NCBI GenBank assembly: GCA_958299035.1
Contig: CATQJL010000223.1
Span: 11,149,753 to 11,213,752 of the forward strand
DNA from: Cylicocyclus nassatus
Lineage: Eukaryota > Nematoda > Chromadorea > Rhabditida > Strongylidae
DNA length: 64,000 bases
Reading direction: 5' to 3'
Below the pieces are notes generated by a model. The model worked only from the letters and a program-made list of their open reading frames with translations, made no database searches and was not told the DNA's origin. Below, in pieces: positions 1-12,229 of the stretch; position 1 is the stretch's first letter; the number at the start of each line of letters is the position of its first letter. A program made the translations under genes and the position numbers.

Positions 1-176
1 TTCGAAAGCAAGAAAGTCCGGAATGTTATAAAAGTTCTGGAAAGTTTGTGATGCAAATAAACAACAAGTAGCGGGTATGGTAAAGGGAAATCAGTAGAGG
101 AACAAAACTTCATACCAAAGATGATCTAATTTACTGTGCTCATTGTTAAAGTAGGTATAAAATAGTAACAAATTGC

Positions 177-3100
177 TCACATTTTCAATATTTGCTTTCG
201 TACTGGACTGGTGATCTGCGAAAAAACGCAGACTATGGTAGCAGCCGCGAATAGAAGATTATACGCCAACACTAGTTCGAAATTGCTAAGCCATTTCAAA
301 GACGAGTATGCACCGAGAAGATCGAATGATGTAATCCCTGTAAGGGGAAAGTTCTAGTCTGGATGCTTAAGATAAAAAAAACACCATTAAAGTATAAAGG
401 CTTACCCAATGTATTTGCTAGTACCGGCAACGCTGAACTGAGAACCACTACTAGACTACAGTTTATGATAATCACTGTCAGAGAAGTATTGGTTCGATGA
501 GGACGTAAAGCTCGTACAAAAGGCATCGAGTAGAAACCGATAAGAGAAGTTGCCATCACATACCTGAAAGATTACGATAATTCCCCCAAGAAAGATATCG
601 TCTTCAAAAGCTAGTTCCTCCCCTGTAACGCTTCCCCATTGACTAGCGCGGGTACGCGAAACAAGGATGTTCTAGCAAATTAATGTGACATCTGTCACAA
701 CGAGTTGAGCACAACATGGTAGTTAATAAGGTCAAAGAACTCGAAAGTTGGGATGATTTAGGCGATGAATAAAGGGCATGTTTTGTCCTCTTGATCACTT
801 TCTATCAAGGAATCAAAAAGGAACATCAAAGTAAATCAGTGTTGAGTACTCACATGATCGTGACACTCTCAATAGTCACGCCTAGAATACCTAGAGAATG
901 TCTTGTATGCACTTCCATGTACTGTGCATACGCTGGTAAGCTTCGAAATCCAAACATGAGCTTCAATGAATTGATCACCACCATCAGCAATGAAATTCCC
1001 TAAATTAGCAAGGTCCAAACAACAAAGAAAGTCTTGCGATCGAATGTGCTCACCGTCAAAGCCAGCAAACTGACTACAATGGCAGGGAACTTGATGACAC
1101 GAGTAAACTGCTGGCACCATTTCAAAGACTTCTGTCGCACTTTAGAGCAGAACTGAAAAGAGTAGGTATGGCCAAAATCACCTCAATTAGCTGAACAAAT
1201 TCGCTAGTGACATGCACGGAAGAGGAAAAAAGCAAATTCAGTGCCAAAATCAAATCAGAAAGAACAAATCAACTAAAAAGATCAAAGAGATGGAAAAAGC
1301 AAAACCCCACCTGGCTAGCCATAGCACTTCGATGACGCATTCTCACAGCGGCTCCATTAGCCCAGCCATTGCTGTTTTGGTTCGGGAGTCCATCTACTTC
1401 TTGAAGCTTCTCAGACGAGCGCAATCCACAATCTCCATATCCACCTATGGAAGAAAAGGAGCCATTCGTTAGAGGAGAATATCCGTACACTGATGAAGAG
1501 AACAAGTAGTACGGACCGCCACAATCGCCGGCACCAACAGCATTTCCTTAAAAAGCGCGAATAACAAGCGAGCTCAACAGCATCGAACAATGAGCTTGAG
1601 TTCTTGTTTTCGAATTATGAGCAGCAATGAGTCCCTTTGACGAGCATAATTTCCTCATTCTTCCTCTTCCCCTCCCTCGCAAAAACACCTTACCGAAAAA
1701 TCATAAAAGGACAACATTGAATATTGACATACCATTCGTGTATACCTTAGCTCTCTGTCGCAACGGTGAATATCCATGTGATGCTGGCGAATAAAAAGTT
1801 GAAAGACCGTCTAAATTCACCATTTCAGCAGTGCGAGGACTTCCTCTGGCAAGAACTTACCGAAGTCCTGTTTCTTGATGTTGTTATTTATTGTATAGCT
1901 GTTCATGGCTTCGGCTCGTTGCTGGCAGTATCTCTCCAGACGATTTACCACGATATCGTCCTGGTCTGGTGTGGAGATTGAGTTCTGAACAGAAAGCCGT
2001 CATGAGCACATGGCACGTCGTTACTGTAACAGCATAAACCAAAGAACAATCACTAACCATGGTCATCTCCCCAACAATACCAAACATTTTTGCGAAACCT
2101 ATCGGTGTCGACACCAACAGTAGCATCACTCCGGCGAGTGATACAAAGGAATAAATGAGTGGCAGATTTACAGATGTTATACTAATCAAGGAGACCTGCA
2201 AAAAATTAATTGTAATACGTATGATGAAGTAGTATTGCAAACTAGAAAACAGAGAGGAAAGCGCAAGTACTTTCAAACATTTCTTCAAAGTTAGGAAGTC
2301 TTCACTAGTTCCCAGTTCAAATTCAGAAACCAATCCTTAAATGGTTCATGCGATTTCGGTACATTTGCAAAATTTTGCATTTCAAACATGTGCGGAGACT
2401 ATAGAATCCAAAAACTATGAGAAGCTTCACATACCATAGCTACAAGATAGATATAAGCTCAAAATGTTGTCTTATGGTTCCTTTGAAGAACTATTCTGGT
2501 AGATGATGAGAACACTGAGAAAAAATGAATAAAAATAGTCTCAAAAACTCACCGATGATGACATGAGAGTCAATACTACATCTCCTAGGCACAATATCAC
2601 TACAATGAGCAATGCGCACACAGCTAGTGTTTCATAAACCCGCTGCATAATACCCTGTAACGAAGGCTCATGAATGATTCATAAGAGAAGAATTACACAT
2701 TTATGGCTACAAAGAAACTTACATTTTTGGTCTTGCTGAAACCCTGTGATTCGATGAAAAAATAACTAAATGGCAGGAGAACAAAAAGGCTGAGATTCGA
2801 AAGCGCAAATACATAATTCCACAGGCTATTTATCAGCGACCACGACATCCACTGCAAAAAAGCCGTGAATTTATGGAGATAGGAACAAAGGCAATTGAGA
2901 AACCTGTAGGTAGTAGTTGTCTGGGTATCGCTGCAGAAGTTCTGAGCTGATTACCGAAAATGGTAAAAGTGCAATTGAACCTATTGAGATAGCAAGTGAA
3001 GCTGAGCACATCCACACACTAAAACCAAAATATTTGTGCAAATGAAATGAAATGAAATTGAGATGAAATCTGGACACTCACCTAATTCTATATACAAAGT

Positions 3101-3906
3101 AATCTTCATCACCAGAATACAAAGAATCGCTGTCTGATTTCGATTTGAACAATGAGATTATCCAGTATGACAGCAGATAGAGCGAGATGAATATTATAAG
3201 ACAGATCTGAAAATTTCGATGTGAGATAATGAAAATTCAGTTATTAACTCAAACATACTTCACAAAACGCTTCCGATTTCTTTTAAAAAATTGAGTGGAG
3301 CAATGCGTTTTGGGCTAAGGGGGAGAGGGTTATCAGAGCTCCAGTCAAACCAACGAGGCTTTTTTTATTTGTAAGCGATGTCAAAAAGAGTGTACCAACG
3401 TGGTAGTAGAGTTCTTTTTTTACAAACCCCTTATCAATAGATGTGCCATGTTTGCCGAATATTTATCACTCCTACTCAGAACCGAAATTCCTTTGCTAAT
3501 ACGTGCGCAAGTGAAGAGTAAATATTTGCTGATTCAACTAATGTGATTTGACATTCATGCTAACAAATTCGAACCAGCATGCAAGCTGCCATTGCAACCG
3601 AAAAAAAAAACAATTCCAATTGGAGATATACGCAAAAAAGGGGCTCTCAGGAGTTAAGAGTGATTACAAGAAAAAAACTTGCTCTATATAAAACTTCTAA
3701 GGTGGTGAATCCAGACAAAAATTGGTAGATTTGCTAAAAATAAAAAACTCACAATCTGCTGTCGTACAAATTCGTGAAATTCCCTCTCCTGTTTCTCAAT
3801 GGCGATAAGGCGGGCTGCCTCTTCATCTTCGGCAGTTGGCCCCACCAGCGCTCGCCAGAACGCCCAGCCCGCCGTCGTGATCACTGCGTCCAATGAGGTC
3901 TCAATG
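177..3906 (-). CDS. LMBR1/LMBR1L-family multi-pass membrane protein, 12 exons, initiator exon missing
   Basis: Twelve minus-strand exons join in consistent phase: 3906-3753, 3206-3082, 3018-2904, 2851-2723, 2654-2553, 2195-2058, 1984-1861, 1489-1311, 1152-1054, 999-854, 563-406 and 337-177. They encode 542 residues and end in TGA. The order of conserved blocks matches vertebrate LMBR1L: LLPFSVISSEL, DNYYLQWMSWSLINSLWNY, LSLFVLLPFSYFF, LLLVSTPIGFAKMFGIVGE, IGFYSMPF, SSALPVLANTLG, TSFDLLG. Family members are lipocalin-receptor-like or Wnt/cilia-linked membrane proteins; the role here is inferred from family only. Several hydrophobic segments are visible. A low-complexity Ser/Gly/Asn-rich insert (exons 1984-1861 and 1489-1311) replaces the cytoplasmic loop and makes the protein longer than the roughly 490-residue vertebrate forms. 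The first exon found starts in mid-codon after a TTTCAG acceptor and has no ATG, so a short upstream exon is missing. There are no frameshifts, so the gene looks functional. Confidence 0.93.
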
Positions 3907-3909
3907 CTG

Positions 3910-4600
3910 AAAGAATGTGGAATACAGTCTTTTTTACATGAGGCAAACGCACGTACGTTAAATACTGAAAAAGAATGATAGATCAACAAAGGAAAGACTT
4001 AATTCGTTTATTTATGCATCAGAAACCAGAAGGCCTTTGTTGAGGAACGCAGAAAGTCTGGATAAGCTGCGATTACACAATGTGTCTATCAGTAAAACCC
4101 TAACAATGACGTGTCATTACATGCGTGCAAACAACAAAAAAAGAGTGGATCAATGGAAGTGTTTACATTTAGTGGCGATTTCTTTCATCCCCTGTTTGGT
4201 CCTACGTGAACTTCATAAAAAGATTTCAATAGACATAGAGTGCAATTTTATTTTCATGCCTAACTAAACCACGACAAAAATTCCAACAATCTTGAAGGCA
4301 AACCGAGTGAACTTATTATCTAGCGTACTTACTCGGCATGAAGGCCCTTTAACTGACCAAAACAGTAAGCACACAACATGGTATGACTGTACAGGATAAA
4401 CCATCCACAGGTCGTTCTATCGCTAGGTTTACAAATTGTTCGAGGTAGTCCCGGTATCTAGACTTTATGTGAGTATTAACTGAAGGGCCTTGTATAAGTT
4501 ATGAGCTATTGACGTACGAGGGCGCTAACCTAGGGGCGTGATCTCGGTTTCATTAGCCACAGAGGGCAAGAGGGGCAGGGTTTACAGTCGAACAGAATTC
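3910..4600. other. Upstream flank of the LMBR1-like gene, no feature resolved
   Basis: This stretch should hold the missing first exon and promoter of the gene to the left. I see only short open frames with no splice context, and no recognisable promoter element. A possible 50-base upstream intron (GTACGT to TTTCAG) immediately precedes the first resolved exon at about 3907-3956. Confidence 0.4.
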
Positions 4601-4607
4601 CCCTTAA

Positions 4608-4849
4608 GGCCTAAGGCATACCTCGCGCGATTTGACCAAATCGCGACGTCCACGCGACTTGCCATTCTGCCAGATTTTCACAAATTCGTCGTGATAGGTT
4701 TTCGAATGCATAGGCGCGTAGCTTTTATAAGTTCTTGCAAACGGATCAGATCCTGTTCAAACAGAGGGCGGTAACGACCATTTACGAACAGTGTCGCTTC
4801 TGTGCCCAATCGTGCAGCGACTGAAATCGCGTGAGGTATGCCTTAGGCC
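4608..4849. mobile_element. Harbinger/Tourist-like MITE copy 1 (242 bp)
   Basis: The ends are inverted repeats (GGCCTAAGGCATACCTC at the left, its complement at the right), followed inward by the CGCGATTT block shared with two other copies at 9954 and 15094. The element is flanked by the 3-bp duplication TAA on both sides, as expected for PIF/Harbinger-type insertions. It has no coding capacity. This is the most diverged of the three copies in its outermost bases. Confidence 0.8.
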
Positions 4850-4852
4850 TAA

Positions 4853-7390
4853 CATATGTGCTTGCGATGCCGAGAGAATGCGATAAAATCTGCGTGTGAA
4901 CAAGTAGCCACGCCAATAATGACATTTTGCGCGCGGAAGTGACCGGCGCTACAGGCGTAACTGATTGTTCACGCGCAAACTTTACCGCATTTTCTTGTCA
5001 CCGCAAGTACATTATATTAAGCGGAAATAATACTCGGCTGTACAGCGGTGAATATACACGCGCTGCGTTCGTGCCCGCTCTAATATTCATTTTGCGCCTT
5101 CGTCCGACCGTAATCTTGACGTCCTAAAGGTAAGTATAGTTGATTCGTTAACCGCACGGATTGGACATCACTGCGGAGTACTTACGGTCAACGAATCGAC
5201 GATATATATAATACACTCGTGGCAAAGAAATTCAAGTTTAAACTTTTGCCCAGTACCGTATTAATCCTGGTTCGACTAATGAGCGTCCTCGCATACGGTA
5301 CTAAGCGAGAGGTTAAAGTTGAATTTTCTAATCACAACTATGGGTTGCCAGAACAGTGGTTCGTTGAGGCCTCTCAAATAACAATAGGGAGTTTAAAAAC
5401 CCAAAACTGCGTGGACAATGTCTTTCACAATCGAATCGATTCCTTCTAATCATGCAAGGGGCAGAACTGCGATAATGTGGAAAAAAAATTATGACGGATG
5501 TCATCAAATCTAAAACCAATGAGTTAGTTGTAACTGCGATGCACCGCAAAACGAAGCAGCACGATTAGTTCATCAAATCTTACTGGAGGGTCGACTTGAA
5601 GAGTGTGTCTCTCAATTACGGTGCAGATGAACTGCACGCGAGATAAAAATATTATGACGACACTCAGACGGGCAAACAGTGTCATTTACAGGCCGACCAT
5701 GAGCCTCATGAGCAAGTGCAGGTGGTCATGGACTTGAGGTTAAATCCTGTTGAAAATTATAGATAGTAAAGCGCCACTATAACTTTTAATCTAGGAGTAA
5801 ACGATAACAACTGATTTTGTTTGACGGATTATCTTTGCAAAAGATCGTGCAAATAAAGCAGTATACGTGAAGAATGAATTCGCTATCGTTGCACGAAGCA
5901 TTCCTGCGAAACGCCCTATCGCCACGTGTGCTAACGATTCCGACTGTAAAGTTTTTCTAATAATCGCGATGCGTGTCAATGAGGACCATTGTGCGAATTC
6001 AATTTAGATCGACAATGTGTATACTCGAGATGGAAAAAAGTGCCCGCGTGGGCCATTGCAATCGCCAAAAGTGGGACGAGTGGGGTAGACCTCATTATAG
6101 TTCCTCTTTACTCTGTGTGGATAAACCAGTGCGTAGAGGATTAGCTCGCACGCGATTTAGATCCGTTTCCAATTTCATCAATATCGACATGCGTATAAAT
6201 AGTCGAGTAATCCGCTCAATATAGTGTGCTTGCGCCTTATGGGTACTTTTTGAGCGCAGGTCACCAGCAGAATGTAGTATGACATCCGTTTTCGCGCAAA
6301 TGTTGTCTTCACCGCAGATCCACTAAATTCGCCACAAAATCTATAATATGTGGTGTGGACTAGACGAGAAAGTGTTTCTGAACTTTAGACAATGGAGAAT
6401 GTTAACAAACACACGTGTATGACTTTGAAGGTAAACAAAATGAAGAAGAAATGGTTAATCCTTGAGCTGAGAATTGCCAACTCTTCAGGCCAGCTGTTTA
6501 TTTGCGTCAACGCAAAACAACTATCCACGGCTCACAGATTCTCATGAACAACCACTGAGTAAACAGGCCTCCCGCAGACGTGTCTCATGATCAAAGTTCA
6601 TGCAAAGCAGATACGATAATACTCGGTCGTCTCTGTTTGTGTCGGAGAGCCATAGATGATTTGAAAATATCATAGACCACCACCGCTGCGCACAATAAGA
6701 GTGAAAGCCCACTCTGAGAAGTTTGACTCACCGGTTCTCCATTGATGTGGAAAGACATACACATCAATTAACGCTATTTTGAGCTGATTATGGAGGATTT
6801 GAACAGAGATAGGCTTGTGTGTTCCGCTGAGAAAAAATAGCTGCCCTAATGCATTAAGAACAAAGATAAAAGAGTTAGAGAGACCTAGTGAAAAAAGGAA
6901 CGAAGCTAGAGGAAATGAGGTAATTTTCTGACAAGGAAAGGAAGGTTGGTCGAAGTAGCCTTATAATATGAGATGGATGCTGCCCACAAGGGTATGAAAC
7001 GCTAATATCAAATCTACCTTCCTTATTGCCGGGTTCATGGGCGAGGAGTTACGAAGGTTTTTATGAGCAAAAATTTGCTTGTGCAGCTAAAATCAGTCAT
7101 AACATTTTTTCTACGGGTCGAATAATTTCCGGGTTACTTTGTACAATAAATATTCTTAATCTAAATATATCCACCTAACTCTGCCATCTCGAAACGCTAG
7201 GAATAGTCAACGATTCTACACTGATCATGCACTAAACCCTTTTGTCCATGAAAACCTTCAGAACTCTCTGCTCAGAAACTGCAGCAGGTAAGAGAGGTAG
7301 ATATATTTAGAAACAACTTTTCCTATTGTTCAAGTCAGTACACATCCCATACAGAAAGGCCACTTCGACTAACCTTCCTTTCCTTGCAAA
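4853..7390. other. Intergenic or intronic AT-rich DNA, no gene resolved
   Basis: Only short open frames occur, without splice signals or recognisable protein similarity. Two small stem-loops stand out: arms GATTCGTTAACC and its near complement at about 5142-5203, and ATTGATGT/ACATCAAT at about 6741-6768. Nothing else is supported. Confidence 0.5.
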
Positions 7391-7393
7391 TAA

Positions 7394-7553
7394 AGGCTAT
7401 TGCATGACGAAGGCGCAGAAGCAGCATTAGGTGAGCGGGTGCGAACGTTTCGCGCGCGTATCTTCACCGTTGCAAATCCTGCGCCTCATGCGCTCTGCGG
7501 CTAAAAGCCGCGTCCGCGCCCAAAGATATTGCGCCTTCGTCATGCAGCAGCCT
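7394..7553. mobile_element. TA-inserted MITE, family B copy 1 (160 bp)
   Basis: The terminal inverted repeats read AGGCTATTGCATGACGAAGG on the left and AGGCTGCTGCATGACGAAGG on the right after reverse complementing. The core is GC-rich, with CGCTCTGCGGCTAA in the middle. A second copy with the same ends and core lies at 57365. The flanks allow a TA target duplication, which suggests Tc1/mariner-type mobilisation; this is inferred from the ends only. Confidence 0.75.
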
Positions 7554-7899
7554 ATACGACCTTGTTACCTGAGACTCAGCATCCTCGTCATTAATGCATG
7601 GTAAATCATAAGCAAATCTCAGCTAGTACTTCGATGAAACAAAAAAGAATTCGGTAGGGTGACCTTACTCAAGCTCTACTGTCCATATTTTGCGGAAAAC
7701 CAAGAACGCACGAAAGACACAGCATCATATAACTCCTCGCGCGTAATGCGCATCACGAAGTGAGCATTTCTTATGCAAAACGCGACGCACCTCCTTGGTG
7801 CTTCCAAAGCTATTCTCCTTCTTTCGCCTCCGCTCAAGGGTCTTTAACATAGCGGAAGACTTGTTTGCTTTCTGGTTTAATGGCTGCGTATAAAAACTC

Positions 7900-8325
7900 T
7901 GGATGTGTATTTGAGCAATTCAAAAGTAAAAGCACTTTACCCGCTAGCCTTATCAAATCCAGTGTCCCGGCAAAATTCCTTTTCCAGTTTTTCACCTTTC
8001 CGAGCCTTCTCGCCATGATGAATCCATATCTGGGTTTTTGAGCGCATGAAAATGCAAAAAAATGAGCTTTTTTCAAAGCTTTCTAGTCCCACATTCAGTG
8101 AAAAACACGAGTAAGCGGGCGGAGTGAACGAAGAAGCGGAGGGAAGACTTCCAGCGTATTTTTAGTGGATGAGGGCCTGGAAAGCTTCAAAAAAGGCTCA
8201 TTTTCGCCTTCTTCAAGCGCTGAAAAGTCCAGATATGAGTTTATCATGGCGAGAAGGTGAAAAATTGGACAGCAAAAATTTGCTGGGACGCTGCCTTTGA
8301 CCTATCCTGTTAAAGGAGTCCAGGC
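7900..8325. repeat. Imperfect foldback repeat
   Basis: The sequence at 7940-8085, reverse complemented, matches 8178-8310. Both arms contain GAAAGCTT followed by a GCTCATTTT block, then CCAGATATG, CATCATGGCGAGAAGG or TATCATGGCGAGAAGG, and GGTGAAAAA. The arms are interrupted by small indels. The apparent minus-strand open frame here is a by-product of the repeat. Confidence 0.6.
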
Positions 8326-8329
8326 TACG

Positions 8330-9950
8330 ATAAATGGACTATAGCGCTGTTCGAGTAAACGAGCCTGCATTCAAGAAACTACATTTCGCTCGCCCACTGC
8401 CGCGTGCAAATAGAAATGCCCGCATTATTCAGAGAACCATCAGAGTAGAATTCGAATCAGCATTCCGAGACAAACCAACAACATGTGTTTGAGCGAAGTG
8501 GCCGCCTTACAAAAACTTCTGGTCGAGAAAGTGTGGTGATTCATTACACTTGCTTGCTACGCTTCCGTACAAACCTTCCCAGGATTTTCGTACACTATAT
8601 TCAAGTCCAAAACTAAAGTTCTTACATTAGAATGTTAATGCGTTACGAAGAAGAATTGTAGATAGCCGAAAAGGGACGTACCATGAAAGATTCCCTGAAG
8701 CCTGATTCGATTGCTTTCCGATTAGAAAATATAGAATAGAACCACACATTCTTGTTGAACATGAATGGCCGGATAGAATTATTTTATGGGTGAAGCACTA
8801 TATAAAGTGAAGCGTGGGCTGGCCACTAGAAGCGAAGTGATAATGCCAATGAAAATAATTTTTGGAAAGGAAAATAAGGGTTTTCACCAAAGCAATTCGC
8901 TGATTCACTGACAAACCAGATAACTTCGGTTTAAGGAAATGACAATGAAAATAAAGTCTTACAAAAAGTTTTCCAACGTGAGTCATACACTTCTTAACAA
9001 ATAATTAAGAGGATTAGTTTGAGAGCAGCAAGAGCTTGCTGCATATTCCTATTCTCTAGGGATGAAAATCAGAGAAGAACATTGGGATTTCTGCTCAACT
9101 AGAAGTTTCCAGAAGGCATATGCGACTGCACATTCTAAGCAAAACTTCGCAAATTTATGTTGAGAGTACAAAAGTAGTACGAAAACATAAAGGTGGGCTT
9201 TGCACCACACTTCTACCGTAACTTCATAGGTAATCACTACAATAAACGGCCCTAATGTTCGTAATCAGCAAGTCGGTACTAACCTGATGTGAATTTAAAG
9301 CATACTTTGAAAGTATGTGATCCTAAGAAGGCCCCAAAGTTATGTTATTAGCATGTTTTGATGGCCGGCATGTAAAAATCCTTTTAAAATACTTAACCAA
9401 TTTGCAATTTCTTATTTGATAACATATTGATTTGCAGTACAGAATTGACATTCACGAATTTTTATGATGCAGTAGCGCAAACATAGAAGAAACATCAATC
9501 TTAGTCATTCCAGGTCACGTAAATAAGGAAAATTTGACAGGAAAGAGTAATATATAATGAAAAACCCACGCATTCTTTGCCCTTTCTCCATCAAAAACTG
9601 TGGAAAATGATGCGTTAGGCGTAGAAATGTTGCAGCGCCATGCAAGCGCTGAGGAAAAGGCCTTTACAAGTAAACTGTTGCGCGTATTAGTGTTCATTCA
9701 AATCCACTCAAATCTCCTATAAATAAACTCAAATTAATCCTGAATGATAGAAATAAATGGAGACATCCGTGTAGAATGGCAAACACTTCGGGCAGTGCAA
9801 ATTGATCAGAGACCATCGGAGAAGAGGAAAACAATCAGGTCAGCTGATGGAAGCAGGTTTTCGCCTGGCACTTTATGTGCATCAGTGAAATGCGCTCGTA
9901 CCACACTTCCCAAAAGAGTTAGAGATCAGATTATAAACAAAAAGACGCTA
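8330..9950. other. Non-coding AT-rich DNA
   Basis: No open frame here shows splice context or recognisable protein similarity, and I found no tandem repeat or palindrome of note. Confidence 0.45.
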
Positions 9951-9953
9951 TAA

Positions 9954-10189
9954 AGCCTCGGGCAGAGTTCACGCGATTTGATCGTCGCGATTGATCGCGA
10001 CAAGACAACTGTAACAATATCACTGCATGCCAATCTTGTTGAATGTCGGTTGTGATAGTTTTCCAACACGACTAATCGTGACTAACTATCACACCCGAAA
10101 CACAAGAAGATCGGCATGCAATGAATTCGTAACTTGTCTTGTACCGATTGAATCGCGATGATCAAATCGCGTGAACTCTGCCCGAGGCC
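9954..10189. mobile_element. Harbinger/Tourist-like MITE copy 2 (236 bp)
   Basis: The inverted ends are GCCTCGGGCAGAGTTCACGC and its complement, continuing into CGATTTGATC with GTCGCGA blocks. The 3-bp duplication TAA lies on both sides. The two arms pair over most of their length around a loop near 10075. It belongs to the same family as 4608-4849 and 15094-15296. Confidence 0.85.
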
Positions 10190-10194
10190 TAACA

Positions 10195-12050
10195 CATGGC
10201 CTCGAAATTTGTCAGCCTGAAATGATACATCAAAATGAGTGACGAAGTCGCATAACATGAAGTAAAGTAAACTGTGATATGCCGCACAAACCTGAAGTAC
10301 TAGCCTCAACTAGTCTTAGATAAGGTTGTTTTTCATTCTACTATGGTGTAATCTGCCGCAAACAGCTATCGAGAAAAGAAAGTTTTGTGAGCATATGTCG
10401 GGCATGTGATCTTGATTGGGGGCGATAGGGTCGGCGCGAAAAGTGATATGTAATCTGAGCGCAAACACAAGAAAGTGCGAAGCCTTGGAAGATGACGTAA
10501 GGAATTTTCATACAATATAAAAAGGTGACATATTCATAAATTTCGAATCAATCATTCGTTTTGTTGTTTATGTTTGAATTAAAATGCTATCGTTGCATCA
10601 AATCAATGCACAAAAATGTCAACAAATTATCGCAAGTTTCAGTGAAGTGCAAAACAAAAACCTGAACATGCTCATATCTCTTTCCTTTTTCCCTGCCTGA
10701 TGCTAGAAGTTGAAGGAAAAAGGAACGAATATTTTTAGCCGTTGTTCAAAGAAATTTCTTCCCTTTTCTTCCTAACGCTAAAAGAAAAATGCAGAAAACA
10801 AAAACACGGAGTCCTTGTTGTGTCAGAAAAAGGAAACACAAAGAGACCGGAAGTTAAGTAGACAGGGAAAATTGTCCGTTGAGCGTTTCCGAAGTGGAAG
10901 ATGGACATAGACACTGACCAAAAGACTAGAGCTTAATGGAGTCGAGTGATCAAAAAGAAAAGTTCTGATATTTTGATCACTCCATTATAAAGAGCGAGTA
11001 TGGCCAGTAATTCGAATAAAAAACATTTGAAGACGCTAGACAGAGAAGCAAGAGATAATTTCAAACAATGACGTTGACACAAAAGGTTGAACTATTGTTT
11101 GAAACGAAACATAAAACCTTGTCACCTGCCAAAGTCCAGAAAGTAAAGCTCGTATCACAGAACGCAGTCCAAAGAGCCCTCAAAGTGATTAGGATTAACG
11201 ACAGACTCAAGCATTCAAGCCATTCATTTGACTGAGTTTTATAGGTTCTTAAGATTATGTTATTCTATACAGCCAGCTGTTTCCTCAAAAAAGTTGATCG
11301 GATAACAGCTCAAACCAAAGTCTAACAAGAAAAAATGGAGGACGAATCTCGAATCAAATCAAAACCAGAAATAAGCATGCAAGGGAGAGAGGAAAAGAAG
11401 AACGTGCAAAACTGACAGCAGTACACACCACAAAGAGAAAGGATTGTAAAATGAACTAATTACACCGCATTTCGCCGTCTGGCAGGCAGTGGAACGATAA
11501 AAACTTAAAACTTTAACGATCACGCAAACATTAAAGTTTCGAAACGACAGAAACTACGAAATTCAATGGAAGCAACGCTGATTTGTAGTCCCGACGCTGT
11601 TTCCCACGCTAACACACCCCTCCGACAGTCATATGCTACGTCAGCGGAATGAATCGATCAATGAGTCGACGGGGGAGGGGGAGAGGGGGGGGGGGGGGTG
11701 AAGTCGAGAACGACCGCATTAGGGCCGAACCCATTTGAAACGCAGCTGGCACGTTGATTTAATAATGTCGGGAAGCTACTAGCAGCGCGTATGGGTGGTC
11801 TGGAGCGAGGAGAAGTTGCAAAAGTAATGGAATTTTGAGAAAGTTGAGGGAAAAAACCCAAATAACTCCTGCCCAATCTTCAATTAGTGGAAAAAGAACT
11901 CAAGCAATAGCTTAAAGGGACAATCTGACTAGAATAATAAGCTTTATGAAGAAACAAGCAGAAGGACTACTCGAAAAGTCGGCCAAAGTCGCGTCAAGTT
12001 CATGGCTACATGGTGCAACTGCACAACTTAACGAACTAAGGTGTTTCACG
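10195..12050. other. Non-coding DNA with a G-rich tract and one hairpin
   Basis: No gene is visible. A hairpin at about 10934-10985 pairs AATGGAGT plus GTGATCAAAA with TTTTGATCACTCCATT. A nearly pure G tract lies at about 11670-11699 on the plus strand. Short open frames across the G tract are artefacts of composition. Confidence 0.5.
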
Positions 12051-12053
12051 ACA

Positions 12054-12226
12054 GGTAGGTGCCAGAGTAAGCGAATATTTTGTTCAAGTTGGGGTCCCGC
12101 GCAGAACTGGCATCACTAATCGTTGCGGCATAATGCCAACTTGGCGTTGTGCCACAATGATTAGTAACGCCAGTTCTGCGCGAGACCCCAACCTGCACAA
12201 AATATTCGCTTACTCTGGCACCTACC
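12054..12226. mobile_element. Palindromic MITE, family C (173 bp)
   Basis: Both arms begin GGTAGGTGCCAGAGTAAGCG, followed by AATATTTTGT, and stay paired for about 75 bp through a TTGGGGTC block and a CGCAGAACTGGC block. A short central loop surrounds GGCATAATGCC. The flanking bases ACA on both sides may be a 3-bp target duplication. There is no coding capacity. Confidence 0.75.
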
Positions 12227-12229
12227 ACA

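Noticed and set aside
605..670. Possible extra exon of the LMBR1-like gene (minus strand)
   Set aside because: The stretch before 563 stays open and ends in LGGIIVIF, resembling the expected block, but extending exon 999-854 to its GTGAGT donor gives the correct phase and the better match, so it is intron.
11658..11876. Minus-strand frame with a proline-rich end
   Set aside because: The proline run is the G tract read on the other strand; there is no other coding evidence.
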